10,401 nt of DNA from Candidatus Pacebacteria bacterium UBA6188 (GTDB lineage: Bacteria; Patescibacteriota; Microgenomatia; UBA1400; PJMF01): assembly GCA_002422765.1 (NCBI GenBank), contig DITI01000052.1, positions 1 to 10,401 of the forward strand, in the 5' to 3' direction. The notes under the pieces are model-generated. The model saw only the letters and a program-made list of their open reading frames with translations, ran no database searches and had not been told where the DNA came from. Below are positions 1 through 6,077 of the stretch, piece by piece. A program made the translations under genes and the position numbers. The stretch's first letter is position 1, and every line of letters starts with the position of its first letter.

Positions 1-2
1 GA

Positions 3-41
3 ATTAAAGTGATTTTAGTCGAAGAAGCCTTGGGTTTTTAA
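3..41 (+). CDS. C-terminal tail of an unidentified gene cut by the left edge
   Basis: Frame 3 is open from the window edge and ends with TAA at 39-41, giving a tail read as IKVILVEEALGF. The residues look like ordinary coding sequence (a hydrophobic beta-strand, then acidic and small residues), and a 39-bp gap before the next gene would fit the tight spacing elsewhere. Twelve residues are too few to assign a family. It could also be a chance open frame at the edge. Confidence 0.3.
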   Translation: MKVILVEEALGF

Positions 42-60
42 GTTGCTTATTCACTAGTTT

Positions 61-66
61 TATAAT
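61..66 (+). promoter_or_regulatory. -10 hexamer TATAAT of the redox cluster
   Basis: A perfect TATAAT lies 14 nt upstream of the ATG at 81. Transcription would start near 73, leaving a leader of about 8 nt. No Shine-Dalgarno-like sequence lies between it and the ATG (only agactcaataaaat). The -35 is weak; TTTAAG at 37-42 with an 18-nt spacer is the best I see. Confidence 0.55.
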
Positions 67-80
67 AGACTCAATAAAAT

Positions 81-569
81 ATGAAACAAAAAGTTGTCAC
101 TCTTTTGTTGGTAGTTTTGATTGCCGGATTGATGTCGATGGTGGTGATTGGAAGTCAAAAGAAAGAGCAAGAAGCTGCAGAGCAAAAGGTGGCAGAGATT
201 AAGTCTGGCGAACCAGTTTATTATTACGGCGTGACTTGTCCCTATTGTCAGGTTGTGCAGGCCTGGTTGGAGGAAAACCAAGTTCTTGATAAAGTGCCTT
301 ATACTAAAAAAGAAGTTTGGAATAGTCGTCAGAATGCTGCTGAATTAGCCAAGGTTGCTGCCAGTTGTGGTATCAATGCTAGTGAAATTGGGGTGCCTTT
401 TCTTTTTGCTGAGGAAAAGTGTTTGATTGGCGCTCCAGATATTATTGCTTATTTCGAAGCCAAGTTGGCAGAAATGGGTTCTCCAGTTGATCCAGCCAAG
501 AATCCACTCAATCAAGATACTCAGGATTTAGATCAGGCAGAGGAGGCTACCAATGAAGCTTCTAACTAG
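81..569 (+). CDS. Membrane-anchored thioredoxin/glutaredoxin-fold protein (CPYC)
   Basis: The 162-residue protein has an N-terminal hydrophobic segment at residues 5-24 that serves as an uncleaved anchor or signal peptide. A charged linker (26-42) leads into a compact thioredoxin-like fold. The active-site CPYC motif is C53-C56, preceded by a beta-strand (PVYYYG), and GVPF at 104-107 supplies the usual cis-proline facing the active site. CPYC is typical of glutaredoxins, but the topology puts the domain outside the cytoplasm, suggesting thiol-disulfide exchange on exported proteins. Two further cysteines, C96 and C114, bracket the cis-Pro strand and could form a second pair. The last 30 residues are an Asp/Gln/Asn/Glu-rich, probably disordered tail. 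The stop overlaps the next gene by 17 nt, so the two are probably translated together. Direction (oxidase, reductase or isomerase) cannot be read from sequence. Confidence 0.85.
   Translation: MKQKVVTLLLVVLIAGLMSMVVIGSQKKEQEAAEQKVAEIKSGEPVYYYGVTCPYCQVVQAWLEENQVLDKVPYTKKEVWNSRQNAAELAKVAASCGINASEIGVPFLFAEEKCLIGAPDIIAYFEAKLAEMGSPVDPAKNPLNQDTQDLDQAEEATNEASN
541..546 (+). promoter_or_regulatory. Strong Shine-Dalgarno AGGAGG for the CPIC membrane protein
   Basis: AGGAGG ends 6 nt before the ATG at 553 and lies within the 3' end of the preceding gene. It fixes the start of the downstream gene and contrasts with the absence of SD sites at the first genes of transcription units in this window. Confidence 0.85.
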
Positions 570-1056
570 TTTAATTTCTTTATTTACTTTTCTAAGTTTA
601 GCTCCCAAGGCTCAGGCAGTTTGCCCGATTTGTACAATTGCGGTGGGTGCTGGCTTGGGTTTTTCTAGATACCTAGGCATAGATGACACAATTACAGGCT
701 TGTGGATTGGCGCCTTGATTCTTTCTAGTGCTTTGTGGACTGCTGGTTGGCTCAAGAGTAAAACTTGGAAGATTCCTCACAAAACTGCTCTTTCAATCGT
801 CTTTTTTTATCTTTTAGTGGTGCCACCTTTGTTTTGGATGGACATGATCGGACACGAAGGCAATCAAATGTGGGGTGTGGATAAGATTTTACTTGGTACC
901 GCCATTGGTTCTTTGGTTTTTACCGCTGGTTTTTTCTTGGATAAATATTTGCGCTCTATTAATGAAGGTAAAGTTTTTGTTTATTTTCAAAAAGTAATCT
1001 GCCCTGTGTTATTATTGAGTTTGACCAGCGTTTTGTTTTATCTCATCGTTGGTTGA
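553..1056 (+). CDS. Multi-pass membrane protein with exported CPIC motif
   Basis: This 167-residue protein starts with a signal-like hydrophobic stretch (residues 3-17) and a plausible cleavage site at AQA-V near residue 22. The dithiol motif C24-P-I-C27 follows immediately. About four membrane segments come next (roughly 46-66, 78-96, 112-130 and 147-165), with a further Cys-Pro (C150-P151) at the start of the last one. No named family is certain to me; it resembles small conserved membrane proteins with CPxC. It overlaps the CPYC gene by 17 nt and has a strong SD, so the two are likely made together. By inference it is a membrane redox partner that passes electrons to or from the CPYC protein, analogous in role, not sequence, to DsbB, VKOR or DsbD. 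A metal-binding role for CPIC is the alternative. It ends in TGA, evidence for the standard bacterial code. Confidence 0.7.
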   Translation: MKLLTSLISLFTFLSLAPKAQAVCPICTIAVGAGLGFSRYLGIDDTITGLWIGALILSSALWTAGWLKSKTWKIPHKTALSIVFFYLLVVPPLFWMDMIGHEGNQMWGVDKILLGTAIGSLVFTAGFFLDKYLRSINEGKVFVYFQKVICPVLLLSLTSVLFYLIVG

Positions 1057-1060
1057 AAGG
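1056..1060 (+). promoter_or_regulatory. Shine-Dalgarno (AAAGG) of the helical Cys-Cys protein
   Basis: AAAGG overlaps the last base of the preceding TGA and ends 6 nt before the ATG at 1067. It is a moderate ribosome site for an internal cistron. Confidence 0.55.
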
Positions 1061-1066
1061 TAAGTT

Positions 1067-1627
1067 ATGGCTAAAAGTCTTTCTATGGATCTAGATGGTT
1101 TCATGAATAAAATCAAAAAAATGGAGCATGGAGAAAAACTTGATCTTTCTTCTGATGAAGATCTTTCGATTGCTATCATGAATCTAATTAGTATCGAAGA
1201 ACACTTGTTTTTTACGGCTAATAAAACTGGCAAAGCTAGCTACTACGATTTGCTTTACGAAATCCGCGAGATTCGTAAGCAACTTCTAAAGAGAATCATC
1301 AAACAATACGAAGGTGAAGTTTGGTGTATCAGCAAGCACTTGCTGGCTTCATCTATGCGTTTGATGGAAGTAGGCACCAAAGCTTTAACCAAAGGCGATA
1401 ATAAAGATGCAGAAGATTTATTCAAAAAATCTTATGATCTCTACACCTTGTTTTGGGGTTTAAACATGGGGGCAGTTAAGTTGGACGGCATTAAAAAAGA
1501 CAAGTCATTGGCGGCCAAAGTCGACTTCATTAGTGATGATAAACCAGCCAAGAAAAAAGGCCAAGCCAGCGTTTTTGATAAATTGGGCGCAATGGTCAAA
1601 AAAGCGATTGATTGTTGTATCGAATAG
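1067..1627 (+). CDS. Unassigned cytosolic alpha-helical protein ending in Cys-Cys
   Basis: I do not recognise this 186-residue protein. It has no signal peptide or membrane segment. Residues 30-135 read as a bundle of amphipathic helices rich in Leu, Glu, Lys and aromatic residues, for example LLYEIREIRKQLLKRIIKQ at 62-80 and AEDLFKKSYDLYTLFWGL at 115-132. A Lys-rich linker (about 158-165) leads to a short C-terminal helix (about 168-182) ending in IDCCIE, with C183-C184; the only other cysteine is C87. The start at 1067 has an AAAGG site and lies 10 nt after the preceding stop, so it belongs to the same operon. Co-location with the CPYC and CPIC genes suggests a link to that module, and the vicinal C-terminal cysteines could be a thiol or metal site. 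This is only inference from context. Confidence 0.75.
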   Translation: MAKSLSMDLDGFMNKIKKMEHGEKLDLSSDEDLSIAIMNLISIEEHLFFTANKTGKASYYDLLYEIREIRKQLLKRIIKQYEGEVWCISKHLLASSMRLMEVGTKALTKGDNKDAEDLFKKSYDLYTLFWGLNMGAVKLDGIKKDKSLAAKVDFISDDKPAKKKGQASVFDKLGAMVKKAIDCCIE

Positions 1628-1644
1628 GTGCATACTTTTCTTAG

Positions 1645-1650
1645 AAGGAG
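1645..1650 (+). promoter_or_regulatory. Shine-Dalgarno AAGGAG that decides the start of the coiled-coil protein
   Basis: AGAAGGAGA at 1643-1651, with core AAGGAG, is followed after 7 nt by ATG at 1658. That ATG opens a proper signal peptide. The upstream in-frame GTG at 1628 directly abuts the preceding stop and has no such site, so 1658 is the start. Confidence 0.85.
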
Positions 1651-1657
1651 ATCTTTT

Positions 1658-2302
1658 ATGAAAAGATTAATTTTTCCGGTTTTTGCTATTTTGTTTTTCT
1701 CACTGCTTTTGCAGGAGGTCTTTGCTGTGGAGATGAAAGCTAGGGAGCCAATTGGTACTCCAACTAAAATTAGACAAGAAGCGAGAGAAGAGTTGCTAGA
1801 GGCCAAACAAGAAATGTTGGAAAACAGAGAAGAACTGGTGGAAATTGCCAAGGAAGATCGTGAAGCATTCCAAGCCAAACGTTTAGAAAAAATGTCTGAA
1901 GTTGCTAAGCAAGTCAAGGTTTTGCAAGAAGAGAGGGGCGATGAGAAGTCAGGCATTGGCTTAAAAGTGCGCGAAATCGCTCGTAATCAAGTTGAGGCTC
2001 AAGAAAAAATCAGCAATAAATTGGCAGAAATGGAAAAGCGCAAGATTTGGGTCAAGAAAATGCTTGGTTATAACAAAGAAGCCGTTTCTTCAATTCAAGA
2101 AGAAATCGCAGCTAATCGTGCCAGGGCTGAGGAATTATTAAAGTTGCAAGAAGAGAGCACCGATCAAGAGGAAATTGCTGAGATTGAAACAGCCATTGCT
2201 GCTTTGACAGAGCAAAATGCTTATTTGCAAGAATCAGTAAGAACAGAAATGCAAAATCAAGGTGTTTTTGGCTGGTTTAGAGGCTTTTTTAAGAGAGACT
2301 AA
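1658..2302 (+). CDS. Exported coiled-coil protein with aromatic C-terminus
   Basis: The 214-residue protein begins MKRLIFPVFAILFFSLLL, a signal peptide with a likely cleavage after VFA near residue 23; there is no lipobox cysteine. The mature part is almost wholly charged heptad-like helix (Glu, Lys, Gln, Ala and Leu) in three blocks, about 38-92, 104-135 and 142-198, separated by short Gly-containing breaks such as GDEKSGIGLK. It ends in an abrupt aromatic/basic tail, GVFGWFRGFFKRD (202-214), which could insert into or lie on a membrane. No cysteines are present, so it is not itself a thiol enzyme. It is the last gene of the cluster, and its stop codon overlaps the stop of the convergent LCP gene. 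Function is unknown; a structural or scaffold role at the envelope is an inference from shape. Confidence 0.75.
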   Translation: MKRLIFPVFAILFFSLLLQEVFAVEMKAREPIGTPTKIRQEAREELLEAKQEMLENREELVEIAKEDREAFQAKRLEKMSEVAKQVKVLQEERGDEKSGIGLKVREIARNQVEAQEKISNKLAEMEKRKIWVKKMLGYNKEAVSSIQEEIAANRARAEELLKLQEESTDQEEIAEIETAIAALTEQNAYLQESVRTEMQNQGVFGWFRGFFKRD

Positions 2303-3396
2303 ATCTTTTCCTTGATGAAATCTCTGACGCCTTGCCATTGATTGGCTCCAGCTTTAGGTAAAAGAATAAAGGCTCCAGCTTGACTGGTACTGCTTTGCAA
2401 AACGTTTTCTGGACTCAAATTGATGTTTTGAATTGTAAATTCTTTACCATCAACCAATAGAGGGGCTAATTTTTTAGCACTTTCCAGATCTAGATTGCTG
2501 TTAACATGCTTGCTCATGGCCTCATAAAATTTAGGTAATTTTTTGATTGTTTCTAACTCAAAGAGTTTGTTGCGGATGGCAGTTAAAAGTTCTACTTGAC
2601 GACGACTGCGATCATAATCACTGGAACTATGGCGTGAGCGCACATAAGCCAGAGCCTCATGTCCCTCCATTTTGACCTTCCCAGCCGGATAATAAATATG
2701 TTCGTAACGACAAGTAAATTTACTTTCAAGAGCAAAACCACTCGAATTAGCCGTCATTTGAGCAATCTCTTCAGGAGAATAGCCACATGGATCGAGTTGA
2801 GCACCATCAATTGGATACCAAGGATCGTCTAGAGTTTGACTCACTTCAACCTCAATGCTTTTTAGTTCGTTGCCAATGGTTCTTTTGAAACCAACAAAAT
2901 CAATACCAACAAAATATTTGATTGGTAAGCCAGTAATTTGAGAAATTTTTTGACTCATAAGTTCTAGACCATCATTAATTTGACCTTTTTGACTCATGCC
3001 TCGACTCATCAGGGCATTAACTTTATAACCCTCACTTAAATAAAGATCTCTAGGTATGGAAATAAAGCTAATTTTCTGTTGAAGGAAATTAATGTGCATG
3101 ACCTGAATTACGTCGCTTAAAAAACCACCTTGATGTCCAGCACCACCATAGCCAGCCAAAAGAACAGTGAGGGAATCTTGGTTTTCAACTTCTATTTGAC
3201 TGAGATCAAATTCTATTTCTTCGCTCAAACCATCAAGATTATTACTAAATTGTTCAGTTTTTTGCAAAGCAAAGTAACGATAGCTGGCGAAGGCAGAAAC
3301 ACTTAGGATGGTGAGGGTGATAAGCAGAAAGACTGAATAAATAAGGTAGCGTTGTTTTTTTTCTAACTGCTTGATTTTTTGGGGCCAAAGCAACAT
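2299..3396 (-). CDS. LCP (LytR-CpsA-Psr) family cell-envelope glycopolymer transferase
   Basis: Starting at the ATG at 3396, the protein has 365 residues: a short cytosolic basic N-terminus, one membrane anchor (about 18-38), a linker, and an extracytoplasmic LCP domain from about residue 75. Family signatures are seen in order: LTVLLAGYG (76-84), the acidic SD at 94-95, SIPRDLYL (113-120) with the conserved Arg-Asp, and YVRSRHSSSDYDRSRRQ (251-267). LCP proteins move wall polymers from polyprenyl-phosphate carriers onto peptidoglycan or a similar acceptor; the acceptor here is unknown. An insertion at about 190-235 holds the only two cysteines, C204 and C229, which could form a disulfide. An upstream TTG at 3471 would add 25 residues but runs through the divergent promoter region, so I prefer 3396. 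It is convergent with the coiled-coil gene, with a 4-bp overlap. Confidence 0.9.
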   Translation of the reverse strand: MLLWPQKIKQLEKKQRYLIYSVFLLITLTILSVSAFASYRYFALQKTEQFSNNLDGLSEEIEFDLSQIEVENQDSLTVLLAGYGGAGHQGGFLSDVIQVMHINFLQQKISFISIPRDLYLSEGYKVNALMSRGMSQKGQINDGLELMSQKISQITGLPIKYFVGIDFVGFKRTIGNELKSIEVEVSQTLDDPWYPIDGAQLDPCGYSPEEIAQMTANSSGFALESKFTCRYEHIYYPAGKVKMEGHEALAYVRSRHSSSDYDRSRRQVELLTAIRNKLFELETIKKLPKFYEAMSKHVNSNLDLESAKKLAPLLVDGKEFTIQNINLSPENVLQSSTSQAGAFILLPKAGANQWQGVRDFIKEKI

Positions 3397-3407
3397 GATT
3401 GATCGAG

Positions 3408-3413
3408 AGTATA
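3408..3413 (-). promoter_or_regulatory. -10 hexamer TATACT of the LCP gene
   Basis: On the minus strand TATACT sits 11 nt upstream of the ATG at 3396. TTGTTG (3436-3431) stands 17 nt further up as a partial -35. The predicted leader is only about 4-5 nt, and no Shine-Dalgarno is present. This supports the 3396 start over the longer alternative. Confidence 0.5.
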
Positions 3414-3421
3414 AACAATAA

Positions 3422-3434
3422 GTTGTCAGACAAC
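3422..3434. promoter_or_regulatory. Perfect 13-bp palindrome between divergent LCP and PH-domain genes
   Basis: GTTGTC-A-GACAAC is an exact inverted repeat with 6-bp arms and a single central base. It overlaps the expected -35 region of both divergent promoters, so it is well placed to be an operator that controls both genes. A chance palindrome cannot be excluded. Confidence 0.4.
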
Positions 3435-3449
3435 AAGCTTCGTTTCGAA

Positions 3450-3458
3450 TGATATAAT
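3450..3458 (+). promoter_or_regulatory. Extended -10 (TGATATAAT) of the PH-domain gene
   Basis: TG-A-TATAAT is a perfect extended -10 element. Its last base is 7 nt before the ATG at 3466, so transcription should begin at or next to the A of the start codon. The intervening ttaattc has no ribosome site. This is the clearest leaderless arrangement in the window. Confidence 0.65.
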
Positions 3459-3465
3459 TTAATTC

Positions 3466-4185
3466 ATGCAAAATATTGACCAGCTCAAAGAATTTGTTTT
3501 TCCCTATGATTCACATCGTTTTTCTGGTCAGGCGACCGATGAGAGAATCCTTTACATTACCAGAGAACACAAACTGTTTTTATTTTTGAGATTGTTTGTT
3601 ATTTTTTTTATTGCTTTGGCAATTTTTTTAGCAGCTTGGGTTTTTTCTTTAGCTTTTCATAATATTTTTGCAATTAGTTCTTTGGCTTTTGTTTTTCCTC
3701 TAACCTTAATTTTACTGGGATCATTTTCTGTGATTGGTTGGTGGTGGGTATATAGTTTATGGAAGAAAAGTCTGGCGATTCTAACCAATAAACGCTTGGT
3801 TAAGCTTGTCTACACAACTCCATTTAATCGTTACAATCAGAGTTTGCCTTTGGACATGATTGTTGATACTAGCTGCAACAATCAAGGTTTTTTTGAGGGT
3901 GTTGCTCATTCTTTGCTACAAATAGGCACTTTAACCGCTCGTTCCAGTGCATCTAGCTCTGGAGTTGCAACGGAAGACACCGATCGAGTGAATAAAAAAT
4001 ATTTTTATCTAGAGAACATTAAGTATTGTGAAGATTTGCAACAATATCTAAACAAGATTTTGCATATTTTACGCAATAATAAGAGTGAACTTGAATCTTT
4101 TAGACCATTTATAGCTCATTTGAAAGGTCAAAAGAGAGAACAGTTCCTGAACGATTATTCTAAGAAGATTGAAACCAAGGAATAA
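3466..4185 (+). CDS. Membrane-anchored bacterial PH-domain-like protein
   Basis: The 239-residue protein has a short N-terminal region (1-35) and two membrane segments (about 38-63 and 68-98, the second ending in GWWWVYSLW). A domain resembling the bacterial pleckstrin-homology fold (bPH, formerly DUF304/YdbT type) follows. Its typical signs are AILTNKRLVKL (104-114), the repeated turn into TTPF (117-120), the aliphatic LPLDMIVDTSC, and QGFFEGVAHSLLQIGTLTA (140-158). A charged helical tail (about 185-239) follows. Such proteins sit at the inner face of the membrane and bind lipid or partners; no enzyme residues are evident. It is divergent from the LCP gene across a 69-bp gap, which suggests a shared envelope role. 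The start is fixed by the extended -10 directly upstream. Its 3' end overlaps the opposing gene by 26 bp. Confidence 0.75.
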   Translation: MQNIDQLKEFVFPYDSHRFSGQATDERILYITREHKLFLFLRLFVIFFIALAIFLAAWVFSLAFHNIFAISSLAFVFPLTLILLGSFSVIGWWWVYSLWKKSLAILTNKRLVKLVYTTPFNRYNQSLPLDMIVDTSCNNQGFFEGVAHSLLQIGTLTARSSASSSGVATEDTDRVNKKYFYLENIKYCEDLQQYLNKILHILRNNKSELESFRPFIAHLKGQKREQFLNDYSKKIETKE

Positions 4186-4897
4186 TTAAACTAGTTTTAT
4201 TTCTATATTTTTCCCAAGCTTGACCATATCTTTTGGCATATGTTTTTTCCAAAGTTGGAATGCCACTACCAAACAAAAGCAATAAAGTTATGTAAATTGG
4301 TGAAATAATGGCCAAGTTTTGCCAGCCATTTAAACTGGAAAAAGCCAAGCCATAAATACTCCACCACATTAAAATTTCTCCAAAATAATTCGGGTGTCTA
4401 GAATATTTCCAGAGTCCACTTGCAATGAAGCTGTCTTTGTTTTTGACGTTATTTTTAAATTGATATTTTTGATAGTCAGCTGCGGTTTCAATTAGTAGTC
4501 CGATAAAAAACAAAGCCAAAAAAAGCCAATTGTTTTTTTGCGAACCATTTAAACTGTAAAAAATAAAAGGCAAACTAATGATAAAAATTGACAAAGCTTG
4601 TAATAACCAAAATTTGGCAAAAGACCAAAAATTTTCTCTAATCCCATCAAAGCGTTTGTCTTTCTTGATTTTTAAAATTCTAATAAAAAGGTAGCTAGAC
4701 AGTCGCAGTCCCCAAACAATTGGTAAAATAATCAGGATAGAAGTGCCTTGTTTGAAGAGTAGATAACTAGCAACAATAATAAAAGTCAGTCCATATGACA
4801 AATCAGTTACTTTGTCAGTTTTGAATGAGGCAGCAAAAAAGAAAAATAAGATTTGAATTAACAAGATCAGTAATAGAATTTCCAACATAGTCTTCAT
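4160..4897 (-). CDS. DUF1295 / steroid-5-alpha-reductase-like membrane protein
   Basis: The protein has 245 residues from the ATG at 4897, or 242 from the ATG at 4888, and about six hydrophobic segments. The family signature lies late in the chain: an acidic pair ETAADYQK (137-144), then SGLWKYSRHPNYFGEILMWW (160-179), and near the end the charged EKTYAKRYGQAWEKYRNKTS (217-236). These match the DUF1295 group, related to steroid 5-alpha reductases and isoprenylcysteine methyltransferases, which act on lipid or isoprenoid substrates with NADPH or SAM. The substrate cannot be told from sequence. The second ATG (4888) sits 7 nt after GATAAT and may be the real leaderless start. The gene is divergent from queA, and its last 26 bp overlap the tail of the PH-domain gene. 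Confidence 0.85.
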   Translation of the reverse strand: MKTMLEILLLILLIQILFFFFAASFKTDKVTDLSYGLTFIIVASYLLFKQGTSILIILPIVWGLRLSSYLFIRILKIKKDKRFDGIRENFWSFAKFWLLQALSIFIISLPFIFYSLNGSQKNNWLFLALFFIGLLIETAADYQKYQFKNNVKNKDSFIASGLWKYSRHPNYFGEILMWWSIYGLAFSSLNGWQNLAIISPIYITLLLLFGSGIPTLEKTYAKRYGQAWEKYRNKTSLIIPWFQSS

Positions 4898-4901
4898 TAT
4901 C
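4896..4901 (-). promoter_or_regulatory. -10-like GATAAT upstream of the DUF1295 gene
   Basis: On the minus strand GATAAT (one mismatch to TATAAT) is followed by 7 nt and then ATG at 4888, the same spacing as the PH-domain gene. If it is real, the first ATG at 4897 lies inside the promoter and translation starts at the fourth codon. No Shine-Dalgarno stands before either ATG. Confidence 0.4.
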
Positions 4902-4920
4902 TCACAAGCAGCTCTTATGT

Positions 4921-4926
4921 TAAACT
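4921..4926 (+). promoter_or_regulatory. Weak -10-like TAAACT upstream of queA
   Basis: TAAACT (4 of 6 matches) ends 7 nt before the queA ATG at 4934. TATGTT at 4916-4921 is an alternative with a 12-nt gap. No Shine-Dalgarno is visible. The position fits the leaderless layout of neighbouring genes, but the hexamer itself is poor. Confidence 0.3.
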
Positions 4927-4933
4927 AAGCTTC

Positions 4934-6076
4934 ATGCAGGAAGCAGATCAATTTTTAAGTGCGATTTTAGCCAAGTATGACTACCCTCTCGTTGAGGAGC
5001 AGATTGCTAATGAGCCGGTCTTTCCTCGCGATCATTCCAAGCTTTTAGTTTTAAATCGTCAAAGTGCTGAGATGGCCGATCGTCATTTCTATGATTTGCA
5101 GAAACTTCTCACTTCCAATGATGTCTTGGTGTTAAATGAAACCAAAGTTTTTGCTGCTAGATTGCTTGGTAAAAAAAAGAGTGGAGGCAAGGTTGAGTTG
5201 TTGTTAATCAAGCAAGAAGGCACCGATCTTTTTACCGCTATTTCTAAGCCGGGTTTAAAGAATGGTCAACAGCTTTTTTTCCCAAGAAGAGAACTACAAC
5301 AGCAGGCATTTGATTTGGCTGATGATTTAAACTTGGAAGATTTTCTTCAAGCTCAAGTTGTTTGGCGAGACCCAGATAGCGCCAAGGTTAAAGTGCAATT
5401 TAATTTATCTGGTGTTGATCTATTAAATGAAATTGATCGTTGTGGCCTTACTCCTTTGCCACCTTACATCAAAGCAACTCAAAGTGAAGAGGAAATTAAA
5501 GATGAATATCAAACTGTTTATGCCAAAAATCTTGGTTCTGCAGCGGCACCAACAGCTGGCTTGCATTTTACTGATGATTTATTGGCTAAATTAGTTGACA
5601 AAGGCGTGCAGATTGAAAAAATTACTTTACACGTTGGTTTAGGTACTTTTGCCAAATTGACGAGTGAAAATTTGAAGGGTAAAACCCTGCACAGTGAATA
5701 CTATGAAATCAATCAAGAAACTGCATTTCGCCTCAACGAAGCCAAGCAGAAGGGGCGACGTATTATTGCTGTCGGAACGACTAGTGCTCGTAGTTTGGAG
5801 TCAGCGGTAGTTAATGGTCAAATTCAAGCCAGAGCCCAGGAAACCAAAATTTTTATTGATCCACCATATCAATTTCAGTTTGTTGACGCCTTGTTAACCA
5901 ATTTCCATTTGCCCAAGTCCAGTTTATTAATGTTGGTCTCAGCTTTTTGTAGTAGTCCTAATACCAGCAAAGACTTTGTTAATTTTTTAGATTCTAGTGT
6001 TGGTTTAGCTTATCAGCATGCTTTAAAAAACAACTATCGCTTCTTTAGTTTTGGCGATGCGATGCTGATTTTATAA
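4934..6076 (+). CDS. queA: S-adenosylmethionine:tRNA ribosyltransferase-isomerase
   Basis: QueA transfers and isomerises the ribosyl part of SAM onto 7-aminomethyl-7-deazaguanine in the tRNA anticodon (wobble position of GUN tRNAs), making epoxyqueuosine. The 380-residue chain shows the family blocks in order: VLVLNETKVFAARLLGKK (64-81), KVELLLI (86-92), YQTVYAKNLGSAAAPTAGLH (192-211), ITLHVGLGTF (230-239), LHSEYYEI (252-259), GTTSARSLES (281-290), TNFHLPKSSLLMLVSAFC (322-339) and a C-terminal YRFFSFGDAMLI. It is slightly longer than the usual 340-365 residues, partly from an N-terminal extension before the typical YDYPLVEEQIA start. It is the first gene of the forward run; the helicase start follows its stop by one base. 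No other queuosine genes are visible in this window. Confidence 0.96.
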   Translation: MQEADQFLSAILAKYDYPLVEEQIANEPVFPRDHSKLLVLNRQSAEMADRHFYDLQKLLTSNDVLVLNETKVFAARLLGKKKSGGKVELLLIKQEGTDLFTAISKPGLKNGQQLFFPRRELQQQAFDLADDLNLEDFLQAQVVWRDPDSAKVKVQFNLSGVDLLNEIDRCGLTPLPPYIKATQSEEEIKDEYQTVYAKNLGSAAAPTAGLHFTDDLLAKLVDKGVQIEKITLHVGLGTFAKLTSENLKGKTLHSEYYEINQETAFRLNEAKQKGRRIIAVGTTSARSLESAVVNGQIQARAQETKIFIDPPYQFQFVDALLTNFHLPKSSLLMLVSAFCSSPNTSKDFVNFLDSSVGLAYQHALKNNYRFFSFGDAMLIL

Positions 6077-6077
6077 G

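Noticed and set aside
1054..1056. Possible UGA recoding (Gracilibacteria/SR1-type code)
   Set aside because: TGA ends the CPIC gene at a natural C-terminus just before the next SD, and no gene needs an in-frame TGA to be read through.
1628..1657. GTG start at 1628 for the coiled-coil protein
   Set aside because: It directly abuts the preceding stop with no SD and would add residues before a signal peptide; AAGGAG and ATG at 1658 fit better.
1441..1956. Long minus-strand open frame opposite the helical and coiled-coil genes
   Set aside because: Its Ser/Leu/Ala-rich translation is the mirror of charged helical coding sequence on the plus strand, with no motif or start signals. The other antisense open frames (60-281, 1012-1233, 3254-3436, 8874-9149, 9404-9595) were dropped for the same reason.
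3394..3471. Longer LCP protein from the TTG at 3471
   Set aside because: The extra 25 residues are Cys-rich, do not resemble an LCP N-terminus and lie over the divergent promoters; ATG at 3396 gives a normal anchor and has a -10 upstream.
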